This document shows, piece after piece, positions 42,741 to 52,048 of a DNA stretch of 52,225 bases; position 1 is the stretch's first letter, and every line of letters begins with the position of its first letter. The stretch is from contig CAKOXL010000006.1 in assembly GCA_934130105.1 (NCBI GenBank), positions 1 through 52,225 of the forward strand. Direction: 5' to 3'. The stretch is from an uncultured Bacilli bacterium. GTDB lineage: Bacteria > Bacillota_I > Bacilli_A > RF39 > UBA660. Position numbers and translations under genes: made by a program. Below the pieces are notes generated by a model. That model had not been told where the DNA came from. It did no database searches and worked only from the letters and a program-made list of their open reading frames with translations.

Positions 42741-43044
42741 TGAGATAAAAAATACTAAAGTTGAAGTTGAACAAGGAAGAAAAATGAACGATAGAGATTA
42801 TTTAGCTTCGATTTTAGAACTTGAAAAAAATCTTTCAAATAACTATTCTATCGCATTAAACGAAGCTAGTAATGATTATCTTTATGAAGACTACTTTTCC
42901 ATTTTAGAAGATGCCAAAGATGCTTCTAGAGAACTATATAATTTAATGTTTGAATATGGATGGTATATTTTAGAGGAAGTAGAAGAACAAAAACTAGATA
43001 AAAAAATTGACTGTCTTACTAGTAAAATGAGAGAGTTACATTAA
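42730..43044 (+). CDS. CotF-like small protein
   Basis: The 104-residue helical protein has the pattern DRDYLASILELEKNLSNNY (about 23-41), then ALNEASND, and a final segment with MFEYGWYILEEVEEQKL, which resembles the coat F (CotF) domain found in spore coat proteins and also in non-sporulating relatives. It starts inside the preceding gene (11-base overlap), with GAGGAGG upstream. Whether this organism sporulates cannot be told from the window. Confidence 0.7.
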   Translation: MKNNEIKNTKVEVEQGRKMNDRDYLASILELEKNLSNNYSIALNEASNDYLYEDYFSILEDAKDASRELYNLMFEYGWYILEEVEEQKLDKKIDCLTSKMRELH

Positions 43045-43061
43045 TAAAAATAGCCACAAAA

Positions 43062-43091
43062 AGGAAAACTTAATTGTTTTTCTTTTTTTAT
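43062..43091 (+). terminator. Terminator after the coat-like pair
   Basis: A 9-bp stem with one wobble pairs AAGGAAAAC with GTTTTTCTT and is followed by a T-run. An extended -10 promoter (TGTTATAAT, 43113-43121) for the next gene lies just beyond. Confidence 0.7.
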
Positions 43092-43138
43092 TTATATTAT
43101 TTATTTTTAATATGTTATAATGAAAAAAAGGAGATCGT

Positions 43139-43597
43139 ATGAAAAAAATATTATTATCTATTATGTTATTAGCCATATTTCCAATATTTGTTGCGTGTAG
43201 TAAAAGTGAAAAGAAATACTTTAACTGTACCTTGCAAGAATCAATTGTTGATGGTGTTAAAACAACCACTAATTATAAAGTGATTTATGACGGTGATTTT
43301 GTAAAAGAAATAGAAACAACAGAAACGATTGAATCAAATGATAAGGAATATTTAGAGACAATTAAAGAAGCTAATTTAAGTACCTATTCATTATATAAAA
43401 GTATAGATTATTACGATTATAATGTCGTCTTAAAAAATAATAAATTAATAACAACGACTAAAATTGATTATCAAAATATAGATTATGATGAATTACTAGT
43501 GGTTAACCAGACAACTGCTAATTTAATAGAAAATGATAATCTAAGAGTAAGTGACATTAAAAAATCATATAGTCAAATGGGAATAGTTTGCAAATAA
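43139..43597 (+). CDS. Predicted small lipoprotein
   Basis: The 152-residue protein starts with a basic N-terminus, a hydrophobic helix and a lipobox-like IFVACS (Cys20), so it is probably lipidated and held on the outer face of the membrane. The mature part is Thr/Asp/Glu-rich and beta-strand-like, with a final Cys near the C-terminus (MGIVCK) and another at about residue 30 that could form a disulfide. It resembles YehR-type (DUF1307) lipoproteins in size and C-terminal pattern, but this is tentative. The following ABC-2 genes may be co-transcribed. Confidence 0.7.
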   Translation: MKKILLSIMLLAIFPIFVACSKSEKKYFNCTLQESIVDGVKTTTNYKVIYDGDFVKEIETTETIESNDKEYLETIKEANLSTYSLYKSIDYYDYNVVLKNNKLITTTKIDYQNIDYDELLVVNQTTANLIENDNLRVSDIKKSYSQMGIVCK

Positions 43598-43615
43598 TTA
43601 TTATAAGGAGAAGTT

Positions 43616-44512
43616 ATGTTAAAAGTCGAAAAAATAAAAAAATACTATGGAACAAATTTAGCAGTTGATAATTTAACGTTTACAGTAGATGATGGTGAAA
43701 TCTTTGGCTTGTTAGGATCAAATGGTGCTGGTAAAACAACTACTTTTCGTATCATTATGGGCCTACTAGATAGTAATAGTGGTAGTGTTACTCTAGATGG
43801 TAAAAAAATAGATTATAGTGTGACTGATAAAATTGGTTTTGTAACAGAGGAGAGAAGTTTATTAACTAAAATGACTGTTAAAGAACAAATCTTATATTAC
43901 GGGAGATTAAAGGGTTTATCAGAAAATAAAATTCTAGAAAGACTAGACAAATGGCTAGAAAAATTTAAAATAACAGATTACAAAAATAGAAAAATAAAAG
44001 AGCTATCAAAGGGTAATCAACAGAAAGTTCAATTTATATCTGCTGTAATTAATGAACCTAAATTATTAATTTTAGATGAACCATTTACCGGTTTAGATCC
44101 AATAAATGTTAGCATGTTAAAAGACGCTATATATGAGTTAAAGGAAAAAGGGTGCTCAATTATTTTTTCATCACATCAAATGGAACATATTGAACAGTTT
44201 TGTGAGAAATTGGTTATCCTTGTAAAAGGGAAAACGGTTTTAGAAGGCTATCTAAAAGATATCAAAAAAGATTATCAAAAGAAAAATATATTAATACGTG
44301 GCGATATTAATAAAGAAGAGCTACTTAAAGTTGATGGCGTCTTAGAAATAAATAATATTAAAGATGAATATGAAATAAAAATCGAAAATGAAAAAGTAGT
44401 GGAACGTGTTTTTAAAAAGATATCACACTGTAATATAACTAAGTTTGTAGTTGAAGAAGCAAGTTTAAATGAAATATTTATTGCGAAAGTAGGTGCCAGC
44501 TATGATGAATAA
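43616..44512 (+). CDS. ABC-2 type exporter ATP-binding protein (NatA-like)
   Basis: The 298-residue ATPase has Walker A GSNGAGKTT (about 37-45), signature LSKGNQQKV, Walker B LLILDEPFTGLDP and H-loop SSHQMEHIEQFC. A C-terminal domain of about 70 residues (DUF4162-like) is typical of NatA/YhaQ exporters. It overlaps the permease gene and begins behind AAGGAG, 18 bases after the lipoprotein gene. Confidence 0.92.
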   Translation: MLKVEKIKKYYGTNLAVDNLTFTVDDGEIFGLLGSNGAGKTTTFRIIMGLLDSNSGSVTLDGKKIDYSVTDKIGFVTEERSLLTKMTVKEQILYYGRLKGLSENKILERLDKWLEKFKITDYKNRKIKELSKGNQQKVQFISAVINEPKLLILDEPFTGLDPINVSMLKDAIYELKEKGCSIIFSSHQMEHIEQFCEKLVILVKGKTVLEGYLKDIKKDYQKKNILIRGDINKEELLKVDGVLEINNIKDEYEIKIENEKVVERVFKKISHCNITKFVVEEASLNEIFIAKVGASYDE

Positions 44513-45818
44513 GTTTTGGTTCTTAACCAAATCGAGTTTTTTAAAAAAATTAAAAAGTAAATGGTTTTTAATCGTTAATATTTTATTATTAGTTGTCATT
44601 ATAGGAATTGTAAATATTGATAGTATTATTAAAGCTTTCGGTGGTGATTTTAACGATACTAATGAAATAGTTGTCTTAGATAAAACCGATATATCTTATG
44701 ATATCTTTGAAAAAAATTTAATGAGTTATAATGAAACACTAGATATGGAATATACTTTTGATATTAGTAAATCTATAAAATCAGAAGATGAGATTAAGGA
44801 AGAAATAAAAAATACAGATAAAGTTTTAATTATTCTTGAAAACAGTGATACTTCTTATCTTAAGGCCAGTATTATTAGTGACTCTTATATAGATACTATG
44901 TATTATCAACTTTTATATCAAGCTTTATCTACTACTAAAACAGAGATTGCTTTTAATTTAACTGATATTAAAGAGGAGGAATTACTAAAATTAACTAGTA
45001 ATATTCCCGTAGAACGTATTTTATTAAGTGATGATAAAAATACCGAAGAAGAAAACATGGAAATGATTATGGGAACAGTTTTTCCAACCGTAATTTTACC
45101 TTTCTTTATATTAGTAATTTTCCTAGTTCAAATGATAGGCGCTGAAATTAATGAAGAAAAACAAACTCGTAGTATGGAAGTAATCATTTCTAATGTTAGT
45201 CCCAAAGCACATTTCTTTTCAAAAGTAGTAGCTAGTAATGCTTTTGTTTTACTACAAGGCTTTTTACTAATTTTATATGCTATTATTGCTTTAGTAATTA
45301 GAAATTATACCGGTGTAGGTAGTGCTAGTAGCATTACTTCACAGATTAGTAATGTATGGGATAGTTTGATAGCAAGTGGCTTTGTAGATAGATTAACTTA
45401 TATTATTCCACTAACATTAATATTAATGATTTTATCATTTTTAACTTATTCTTTGGTAGCAGGAATTTTGGCATCTATGACAGTTAGTATGGAAGATTAT
45501 CAACAAATTCAAGCACCAATTATGATGATTTGTTTAGCAGGCTATTATTTAGCTATTATGGCAGGCATGTTTCAAGGAAGCGTATTAATTAAAGTTTTAT
45601 CTTATGTGCCATTCTTGTCTTGCTTATTATCACCAGCTTTATTAGTAATAGGGCAAATTGGTATAGTAGATGTAATAATTTCTATTATCATCTTATGTAT
45701 CTTTAATTATATTTTAATTAAATATGGGTTAAAGATTTATAAAATAGGCATTTTAAATTACTCTACTGATAAGATGTGGAGCAAATTATTTAGAGCTATT
45801 AAGCAAAAAGATATTTAG
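44502..45818 (+). CDS. ABC-2 type exporter permease (NatB-like)
   Basis: The 438-residue permease has a first helix at about 20-40, a large extracellular region (about 45-190), and then five helices from 195 to 430, including the segment around EEKQTRSMEVIISNVSP that is characteristic of ABC-2/YhaP-NatB proteins. The start is ATG 44502 behind AGGTG, inside the ATPase gene; ATG 44505 and GTG 44493 are alternatives. Substrate may be Na+ or a hydrophobic compound. Confidence 0.88.
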   Translation: MMNKFWFLTKSSFLKKLKSKWFLIVNILLLVVIIGIVNIDSIIKAFGGDFNDTNEIVVLDKTDISYDIFEKNLMSYNETLDMEYTFDISKSIKSEDEIKEEIKNTDKVLIILENSDTSYLKASIISDSYIDTMYYQLLYQALSTTKTEIAFNLTDIKEEELLKLTSNIPVERILLSDDKNTEEENMEMIMGTVFPTVILPFFILVIFLVQMIGAEINEEKQTRSMEVIISNVSPKAHFFSKVVASNAFVLLQGFLLILYAIIALVIRNYTGVGSASSITSQISNVWDSLIASGFVDRLTYIIPLTLILMILSFLTYSLVAGILASMTVSMEDYQQIQAPIMMICLAGYYLAIMAGMFQGSVLIKVLSYVPFLSCLLSPALLVIGQIGIVDVIISIIILCIFNYILIKYGLKIYKIGILNYSTDKMWSKLFRAIKQKDI

Positions 45819-45865
45819 TACTATTTTTAGTAAAATAATATATATTAGGAACAGGGGGAAAAATT

Positions 45866-46717
45866 ATGACTAATCGTCAACTACTTATGTATTTTAAACA
45901 ACATATTAATTATTTTGATGGTATTAGAGAAAGTGATTTTGACGTTTTAATTAAACTTGATAATGATTTATTTCCGTTTTGTATTGAAGAAAACTATATA
46001 ATAACGCCTTTATTAAAACAAATTAGTGAATATTCTTTAATACTAGATGCCTTTCCAGGAGAATTAATAGAATATACGAAAGAAGAATCATTCAAAGATA
46101 TTTTAGAGTTCATAGCTAATTGTAGGTACTATATTAGTAGATTAATTAGTATTGGTTATCTACATCCAAGTGTTATTTTAAATACCTACATAAATAACAT
46201 TTGCGTTCTATTTGAAGACATGCATCAAACAGCACATAAAATATCAGTAAGCACAATAGTAACTAGTGAAAAAAGTAACATGAATATTGGTGATTTAATT
46301 GCTTATTTTGATGAACTTAGTAATACTGTATATAATAATATTTTTGATAATTTCGATGAATCTCTAAATGAGTTTACTAATGATACTATGATTAACCAAA
46401 AGGATTTACTATTATTACTTAAAAGCTATTCCGCTCATGTATTTAAAGGCCTTGCTTTATTTAATGGTGTTAATAAATATACAGCAGAAAGTAAAAATAT
46501 TGTATTTACTAATTCAGAAAATGAAACATTATATTTATTTAATGTAATTTCCTTAGCTAGTAGTCTAAAAGAGGAAATTCAAGATCCCATATCAGTAGCA
46601 TTAATAAATGAATTGTTAGATGAATATAAACTATATAGTTCATTTAGATATCAATATTTAAGAATGCATCATAATGAACAAGTTTATCTACAAAAATATA
46701 AAAAGTACCAATCATAA
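45866..46717 (+). CDS. Hypothetical helical protein
   Basis: I do not recognise this 283-residue protein. It appears soluble and mainly helical, acidic in the middle, without signal peptide, membrane helix or catalytic motif. Recognisable patches are FPGELIEYTKEESF, a CRYYISRLISIGYLHP helix (about 92-107), and a C-terminal FRYQYLRMHHNEQ. It sits between two exporters, behind a strong CAGGGGGAAA site. A small AT-rich hairpin near 46728-46745 may end it. Confidence 0.65.
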   Translation: MTNRQLLMYFKQHINYFDGIRESDFDVLIKLDNDLFPFCIEENYIITPLLKQISEYSLILDAFPGELIEYTKEESFKDILEFIANCRYYISRLISIGYLHPSVILNTYINNICVLFEDMHQTAHKISVSTIVTSEKSNMNIGDLIAYFDELSNTVYNNIFDNFDESLNEFTNDTMINQKDLLLLLKSYSAHVFKGLALFNGVNKYTAESKNIVFTNSENETLYLFNVISLASSLKEEIQDPISVALINELLDEYKLYSSFRYQYLRMHHNEQVYLQKYKKYQS

Positions 46718-46771
46718 ATAAATATAAGATATTTAAAAATATTTTTTGTATAATACTAATAAGGAGGATAT

Positions 46772-49072
46772 ATGTTAGAACTAAAAAAAATAAATAAAAG
46801 TTATAAAACTGGCAATTTTACTCAACATGCATTAAAAGATGTATCAATAAGTTTTAGAAATAGTGAATTTGTCGCAATACTAGGAGCAAGTGGAAGCGGT
46901 AAAACGACTTTACTTAACATTATTGGTGGCTTAGATAAGTATGATAGTGGTGATTTAATAATCAATAATAAATCAACTAAGAAGTTTAAAAATATAGATT
47001 GGGATCGCTACCGTAATAACTGTATTGGCTTTATATTCCAAAATTATAACTTGATTCCTCATATTTCCATTTTAGATAATGTAGAAATGGGTATGACTTT
47101 AAGTGGTGTAAATAGTAAAACTAGAACAAAGAAGGCTAAAGATGCCCTAAAGCAAGTTGGATTATTGGAACATATTCATAAAAAACCTAACCAACTATCT
47201 GGTGGACAGATGCAAAGAGTTGCAATAGCTAGGGCTTTAGTAAATGACCCAGATATTATCTTGGCAGATGAACCCACTGGGGCACTTGATACTAAGACAA
47301 GTGTTCAAATAATGGAATTAATCAAAGAAATTGCTAAAGATAAGCTAGTAATAATGGTAACTCATAATCCAGAATTAGCCCATGAATATGCAACCAGAAT
47401 AATAGAATTTAAAGATGGTAAAAAAATAAGTGATTCTAATCCTGTTACTAAAGAGGAAAATGATACATCAACTCTAAAAATAAGAAAAACAGCTATGAGT
47501 TTTGCAACAGCTTTAAAATTATCTTTCAATAATATCAAAACTAAAAAGGGAAGAACACTATTAACTGCTTTTGCATCTAGTATTGGAATTATTGGTATAG
47601 GATTAATTCTTTCCCTTTCAAATGGATTCAAAATAGAAGTAGATAAGTTTGAAAAAAACTCTTTATCACAGGCACCAATTATTATAAGTACACAAGCTAT
47701 GAGTTCTAATAGTGAAGATACTTATGACCTAACTTCTGATAAAAAGATTGAAAAATATACTGATAAACAAGAAGTATATGTTCAAAAAGATATCATTAAA
47801 TCAATGTACCATACTAATAAAATAACAGATGAATATATAAAATTTTTAGAAAAAATCGATACTAAATATCTAGCCGGAACTGCTTATAGTAGTGGCACTA
47901 ACTTAATAATTGTTAATAAGGATTATAATAATAACTATAATTTAGTTTCAACTCTAAATTCAAATATTCAAGAGTGGAGTTTATTACCTACTAATCCTAA
48001 TAATGATTCTAGTGGTGTAGTTGATAATTTGTATGATGTAATAGCTGGAGAAATTAATAACGATGAGCCTGGGTTAATATTACAGGTTGATAGTAAAAAT
48101 CAAATATATGAATCAGTTTTAGAAGTACTTGGTATAGAAAATAAAGAAAATGTTAGTTTTGAAGAAATAATGAATAAGGAATTAAAAGTAGTATTAAATA
48201 ACGACTACTATCTTAAATCAGGTGATATATTCTATCCTAATCAAAATCTAGAATCTCTATATAATAATAAAAACAGTATTACAATTAAAGTTCAAGCAAT
48301 AATTCGTGGTAAAAAAGATCAAGAAATGTTAACTAGTGGTAGTGGTTTTGCATATACTAACGCTCTAACTCAAAAAGTAATCGAAATTAACAAAAATTCT
48401 GATATAGTAAAAAAACAGCAAAAAGTAGATTATAATGTTTTATCTAATTTACCATTTGATGATACAACTACCAAAGAATATATATTAGGTTATCTAGGTA
48501 GTGATGTTGTTCCAGTAGCTATCTATTTATATCCACAAGATTTTAATTCTAAAAAAGAAATAACTAAATATTTGGATAGTTATAATACTGATAAGAAAAG
48601 TGAAGATAAAATTGAATATACAGATATGGCCTCAATGATATCAAGTTTATCTGGTGGTATAATGGATGCAATTACCGTTGTACTTGTTGCTTTTTCATCA
48701 ATATCACTAGTAGTATCAAGCATTATGATAGCAATTATTACTTATATTTCAGTTTTAGAAAGAATAAAAGAAATAGGAATATTAAGAGCACTCGGTGCTA
48801 GACGTAAGGACATCAAACGTGTATTTAACGCTGAAACCTTTTTAATAGGACTAACCAGTGGACTACTTGGTATTATTATTGCCTACCTATTAACTATTCC
48901 AACTAATAAAATTATTGAAAATTTATCAGGCTTAGCTGGTGTTGCTAAATTAAATATTAGTCATGCCATAATATTAATTATAATTAACATTATTTTAACA
49001 ATGATAGGTGGAGCAATACCGTCTCGTATAGCAAGTAAGAAAAATCCAGTAGAAGCATTAAGAACAGAATAA
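46772..49072 (+). CDS. MacB-type ABC transporter, ATPase fused to permease
   Basis: The 766-residue fusion has an N-terminal ATPase (Walker A GASGSGKTT near 37, signature LSGGQMQR, Walker B ILADEPTGALD, H-loop VTHNPE). A linker leads to one helix (about 265-287), a large extracellular domain (about 290-625) and three C-terminal helices (about 640-755) with the coupling segment LRALGARRKDIKRVF. This is the MacB plan in one chain, common in low-GC Gram-positives for peptide export or resistance. It has a TATAAT (46749-46754) and a perfect AAGGAGG site. Confidence 0.93.
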   Translation: MLELKKINKSYKTGNFTQHALKDVSISFRNSEFVAILGASGSGKTTLLNIIGGLDKYDSGDLIINNKSTKKFKNIDWDRYRNNCIGFIFQNYNLIPHISILDNVEMGMTLSGVNSKTRTKKAKDALKQVGLLEHIHKKPNQLSGGQMQRVAIARALVNDPDIILADEPTGALDTKTSVQIMELIKEIAKDKLVIMVTHNPELAHEYATRIIEFKDGKKISDSNPVTKEENDTSTLKIRKTAMSFATALKLSFNNIKTKKGRTLLTAFASSIGIIGIGLILSLSNGFKIEVDKFEKNSLSQAPIIISTQAMSSNSEDTYDLTSDKKIEKYTDKQEVYVQKDIIKSMYHTNKITDEYIKFLEKIDTKYLAGTAYSSGTNLIIVNKDYNNNYNLVSTLNSNIQEWSLLPTNPNNDSSGVVDNLYDVIAGEINNDEPGLILQVDSKNQIYESVLEVLGIENKENVSFEEIMNKELKVVLNNDYYLKSGDIFYPNQNLESLYNNKNSITIKVQAIIRGKKDQEMLTSGSGFAYTNALTQKVIEINKNSDIVKKQQKVDYNVLSNLPFDDTTTKEYILGYLGSDVVPVAIYLYPQDFNSKKEITKYLDSYNTDKKSEDKIEYTDMASMISSLSGGIMDAITVVLVAFSSISLVVSSIMIAIITYISVLERIKEIGILRALGARRKDIKRVFNAETFLIGLTSGLLGIIIAYLLTIPTNKIIENLSGLAGVAKLNISHAIILIIINIILTMIGGAIPSRIASKKNPVEALRTE

Positions 49073-49516
49073 TAAGGTTATTAAGTATTTAATATATAGA
49101 CTTTAATATTTTAATTTGATATAATCTTGTTGTAAAAAAGGCCTTAAGTTATATAATTAGAGACTATTAAGATTATCTTATAGTCTTTTATTTTACACCA
49201 CTTTAGCATTTTTAATAGTTTATTAAAATTGTTAAACCGAATTAGGTGAATTAACTCTTTTTTTGTCTATTAAAGCTTATTTTGGTATCTTATAGTGTTT
49301 AAGTATATAACTTAGATACCAAAAGGAGATAGCTTATGAAAAAAATAAATATTTTTAGCACCTAGTAATAGCTATAACTGATAATTTTATGAAAAATTGG
49401 AACTCTTTATCAAGTGAATCTTTATAATAAACGTTTTTTAATTTAAAATCGGATACATCATAAACTTTATCAGTTATAATAAAAATCAAATTAATACATT
49501 GAAAGAGGGTAATGAT
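49073..49516 (+). other. 444-base non-coding region with hairpins and a 9-codon ORF
   Basis: It holds a terminator (49161-49190: AGACTA/TAGTCT and TAAGA/TCTTA stems, T-rich end). A hairpin GGTATCT/AGATACC (49284-49290 with 49314-49320) abuts a strong AAAAGGAGAT site, followed by a 9-residue ORF (49336-49365). A 12-base inverted repeat pairs 49373-49384 with 49467-49478. No convincing larger gene is seen. Confidence 0.6.
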
Positions 49517-50227
49517 ATGCAAAGTAATCAATATAATGATGAGTCTAAGAAACAAGTTAATAAAAATAGAAATAATTTATGTGCTTATTTTTCAGAGTAC
49601 TCTAGGGATGAGATACAAAGAGTTATTGAAACACTATCTGAAAGTGAACTTGATATATTACATAAAAAATATGGTCCTGATATATTAAATTCAACTCAAA
49701 ATGGTAGATTAACTAGTAAAGAATATGGTAAGTTTAATTATATTATTTTAAAAATAAAAAAAGCTTTACTAAGTAATAGGGGAAAAAATAATTTAGACGA
49801 GGTAAAAGGTAGTCTACCTAATATAGAAGAAATGTCTGATAATAATTCTATATCAGAAGAAAATAGGGTTGATAGCAAAGAATTAGAATCAAACAATAAT
49901 ACTATTTCTGAAGAAGAGTATATAAAAATATTAGAAATATTTAATAATCGAGAGTTTATAGAGATGACAAAATCTAAGCCAATGCTTGATTGCGTTATTT
50001 TATCACTTAAATTTGGTTATATCGATGGCAAATATTTTTCTACTAGTGCCATAGCTAATTTCTTAGGTATGAATGAAAAAGAGGTTAGTGGAATTATCAA
50101 AAACGGTCTTATTTCTTATAAAGAAAAGATAAATGAAATTATTCATGGATTAGTTGAAGGTGAAACTAAAGCATCAACCGAAAGACAATCAAATCCAGTT
50201 AAAGTAAAAAATGATAGAACTAATTAA
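49517..50227 (+). CDS. Sigma-like helix-turn-helix protein
   Basis: The 236-residue protein has two parts joined by a polar linker. The N-terminal domain (about 15-85) has AYFSEYSRDEIQRVIETL and LHKKYGPD, a pattern I associate with sigma-70-like proteins of this group of Bacilli. The C-terminal domain (about 130-215) contains MLDCVILSLKFGYIDG and a likely HTH, STSAIANFLGMNEKEVSGII, as in sigma region 4. A paralogous unit forms the 3' part of the next gene. Start ATG 49517 follows GAGGGT; the in-frame TTG at 49499 is weaker. Confidence 0.6.
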   Translation: MQSNQYNDESKKQVNKNRNNLCAYFSEYSRDEIQRVIETLSESELDILHKKYGPDILNSTQNGRLTSKEYGKFNYIILKIKKALLSNRGKNNLDEVKGSLPNIEEMSDNNSISEENRVDSKELESNNNTISEEEYIKILEIFNNREFIEMTKSKPMLDCVILSLKFGYIDGKYFSTSAIANFLGMNEKEVSGIIKNGLISYKEKINEIIHGLVEGETKASTERQSNPVKVKNDRTN

Positions 50228-51989
50228 CAGCGAAAAAGAAGAAATATTATCAGAAAAACTAAAACAAGAGCTTATTGTTAATTGTTTAGTTAAATATAAA
50301 GATTATGGTAAATACTTAACTGAGAATTTTTTCAAAAGCAAACTAGAAGAATTTATAAAAATATACAATGCAGAATGTGGAATATCACCAGAAGTATATT
50401 TCCAAATATTTGTTAATAAAAAGGCACTAGCACAGTTATCTGAATATATAAGAAATAATGACATTGATTTGGAAATCGAACTAATTAGTAAATATACTAA
50501 TTTGACTAGATATATATTAACAAAAATGAATATTGAATTGCCAATAGATACTGAGAAAGTACTAATGAAATCATTGGAAACGTATAATGGAAATAAACCT
50601 TTTCCATTATACATTTTAGATAATGTTAAGAAATCTATAAGTAATCATATCACAAAGAAAGTAAATAAAAGTGATTGCTCTGATTTTAATAAACAAGAAA
50701 ATCATGCCCCGTCTTGTGAAAATCATAATATAGAAATTAATTTAGATACAGAAAAAAATAATAAAGAAAGAGGTGCTAAAATGTCTACTAAAAATAATTC
50801 AAGGAATGATTACGGTACTAGAATTTATTTTTTAGAGTACTTTCCCTATAATTCTTACGATGAAGTAATAGATGTAATTAGTCATTTACCAGATATTTAC
50901 CAAAAACTACTCCGTAAAGCATATGGTGATGACTATAAACAGCCACTTGCAGATAGTATAGATCATCGTGATCAAATGTTTATAAGAACTAGTATTGTAT
51001 TGAAAGTAGGAGAACTTTTGAAACGTATGTCAGAAGACAAAAGAAAGTATCAAAGAAAATCATCAGATAACATCAGTACTAAAAAAGGCACTAATAATAT
51101 CAATGAAATAACGTCAAAATCAATAGATGAGAAAAAAGAGGATACAATAAACGCTAACGACATCCAAGATGATTCCCCAAATAATGTTGATAATGAATTT
51201 GTAGAACAGCCAGTAGCAGAAACTATCGTTAATGAATCAATTATAAATCAAGATACTAACATTTTAGAATCTAATCAGCAAGAACCTAAACTAGTAGATG
51301 AGAAAAAGAAAGATACAATAAACGCTAACGACAACCAAGATGATTCCCCAAATAATGTAGATAATGAATTTGTAGAACAGCCAGTAACAGAAACTATTGT
51401 TAATGAATCAATTATAAATCAAGATACTAACATTTTGGAATCTAATCAGCAAGAATCTAAACTAGTAGATGAGAAAAATGAAGATACAACAAACACTAAC
51501 GATAGTCAAGATGATTTCCAAAACAACGTTGATAATGAATTTATAGAAAAACCAGTAACAAAATCTACTGATAACACTCCCACCACTGATAATAACTTCA
51601 TCATAACTCAAGATGCTAGTACTATAATAAATCAGCAAGAAGAACAAGCATCAACTGATATTTCTGATAAAAAAATAAATGAAGAAATTATACAAATTTT
51701 TAATAACCCAATATTTATTGAAATAGCTAGAAAAAAATCAATAAAAGAACTTTTAATTGTTGCTTTAAGACTCGGTTATATTAATAATAGATGTTTTATG
51801 CAAGAAGATATAGCTACCTTTTTAGGAATGAACGTAGCGGAAGTAAATGCTATTTTTAAATCTGTTTTAACAGAGTACAAAACTAAACTAAATAATGTAG
51901 TAGATCAAGTAATCGAATTAGAAACAGTACCAAGTGTATCAAATAAAAAATATATCAAATTACCAAAATCAAATTTACAAGATAAATAA
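50211..51989 (+). CDS. Fusion of a sigma-region-2-like unit with a paralogue of the preceding gene
   Basis: The 592-residue frame overlaps the preceding gene by 17 bases. Residues 1-150 are helical with LISKYTNLTRYILTKM and a NGKPF-like patch (NGNKPFPLYILDNVKK), perhaps sigma-region-2-like. From residue 191 (ATG 50781, with its own AGAGGTG site) the protein is a second copy of the preceding gene's plan: IYFLEYFPYNSYDEVIDVI, a long acidic Asn/Asp/Glu linker with 57-residue repeats, and a C-terminal HTH (QEDIATFLGMNVAEVNAIF). Either two ancestral genes have fused or the internal start makes a shorter product too. Promoter recognition is inferred only. Confidence 0.6.
   Translation: MIELINSEKEEILSEKLKQELIVNCLVKYKDYGKYLTENFFKSKLEEFIKIYNAECGISPEVYFQIFVNKKALAQLSEYIRNNDIDLEIELISKYTNLTRYILTKMNIELPIDTEKVLMKSLETYNGNKPFPLYILDNVKKSISNHITKKVNKSDCSDFNKQENHAPSCENHNIEINLDTEKNNKERGAKMSTKNNSRNDYGTRIYFLEYFPYNSYDEVIDVISHLPDIYQKLLRKAYGDDYKQPLADSIDHRDQMFIRTSIVLKVGELLKRMSEDKRKYQRKSSDNISTKKGTNNINEITSKSIDEKKEDTINANDIQDDSPNNVDNEFVEQPVAETIVNESIINQDTNILESNQQEPKLVDEKKKDTINANDNQDDSPNNVDNEFVEQPVTETIVNESIINQDTNILESNQQESKLVDEKNEDTTNTNDSQDDFQNNVDNEFIEKPVTKSTDNTPTTDNNFIITQDASTIINQQEEQASTDISDKKINEEIIQIFNNPIFIEIARKKSIKELLIVALRLGYINNRCFMQEDIATFLGMNVAEVNAIFKSVLTEYKTKLNNVVDQVIELETVPSVSNKKYIKLPKSNLQDK
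51126..51640 (+). repeat. 171-bp in-frame tandem repeats in the acidic linker
   Basis: Units begin at 51126, 51297 and 51468, exactly 171 bp (57 codons) apart. The first two are almost identical, while the third is diverged and partial. Confidence 0.93.
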
Positions 51990-52048
51990 CTAGTATATTA
52001 TTAGAAATTATGCTATATTATAAAAAGAGTGAATAATGAGGTGATTAG

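Noticed and set aside
49355..49555. Minus-strand 66-codon frame
   Set aside because: No ribosome site, it overlaps the start of the gene at 49517, and its product is not recognisable; perhaps a gene remnant but not supported.
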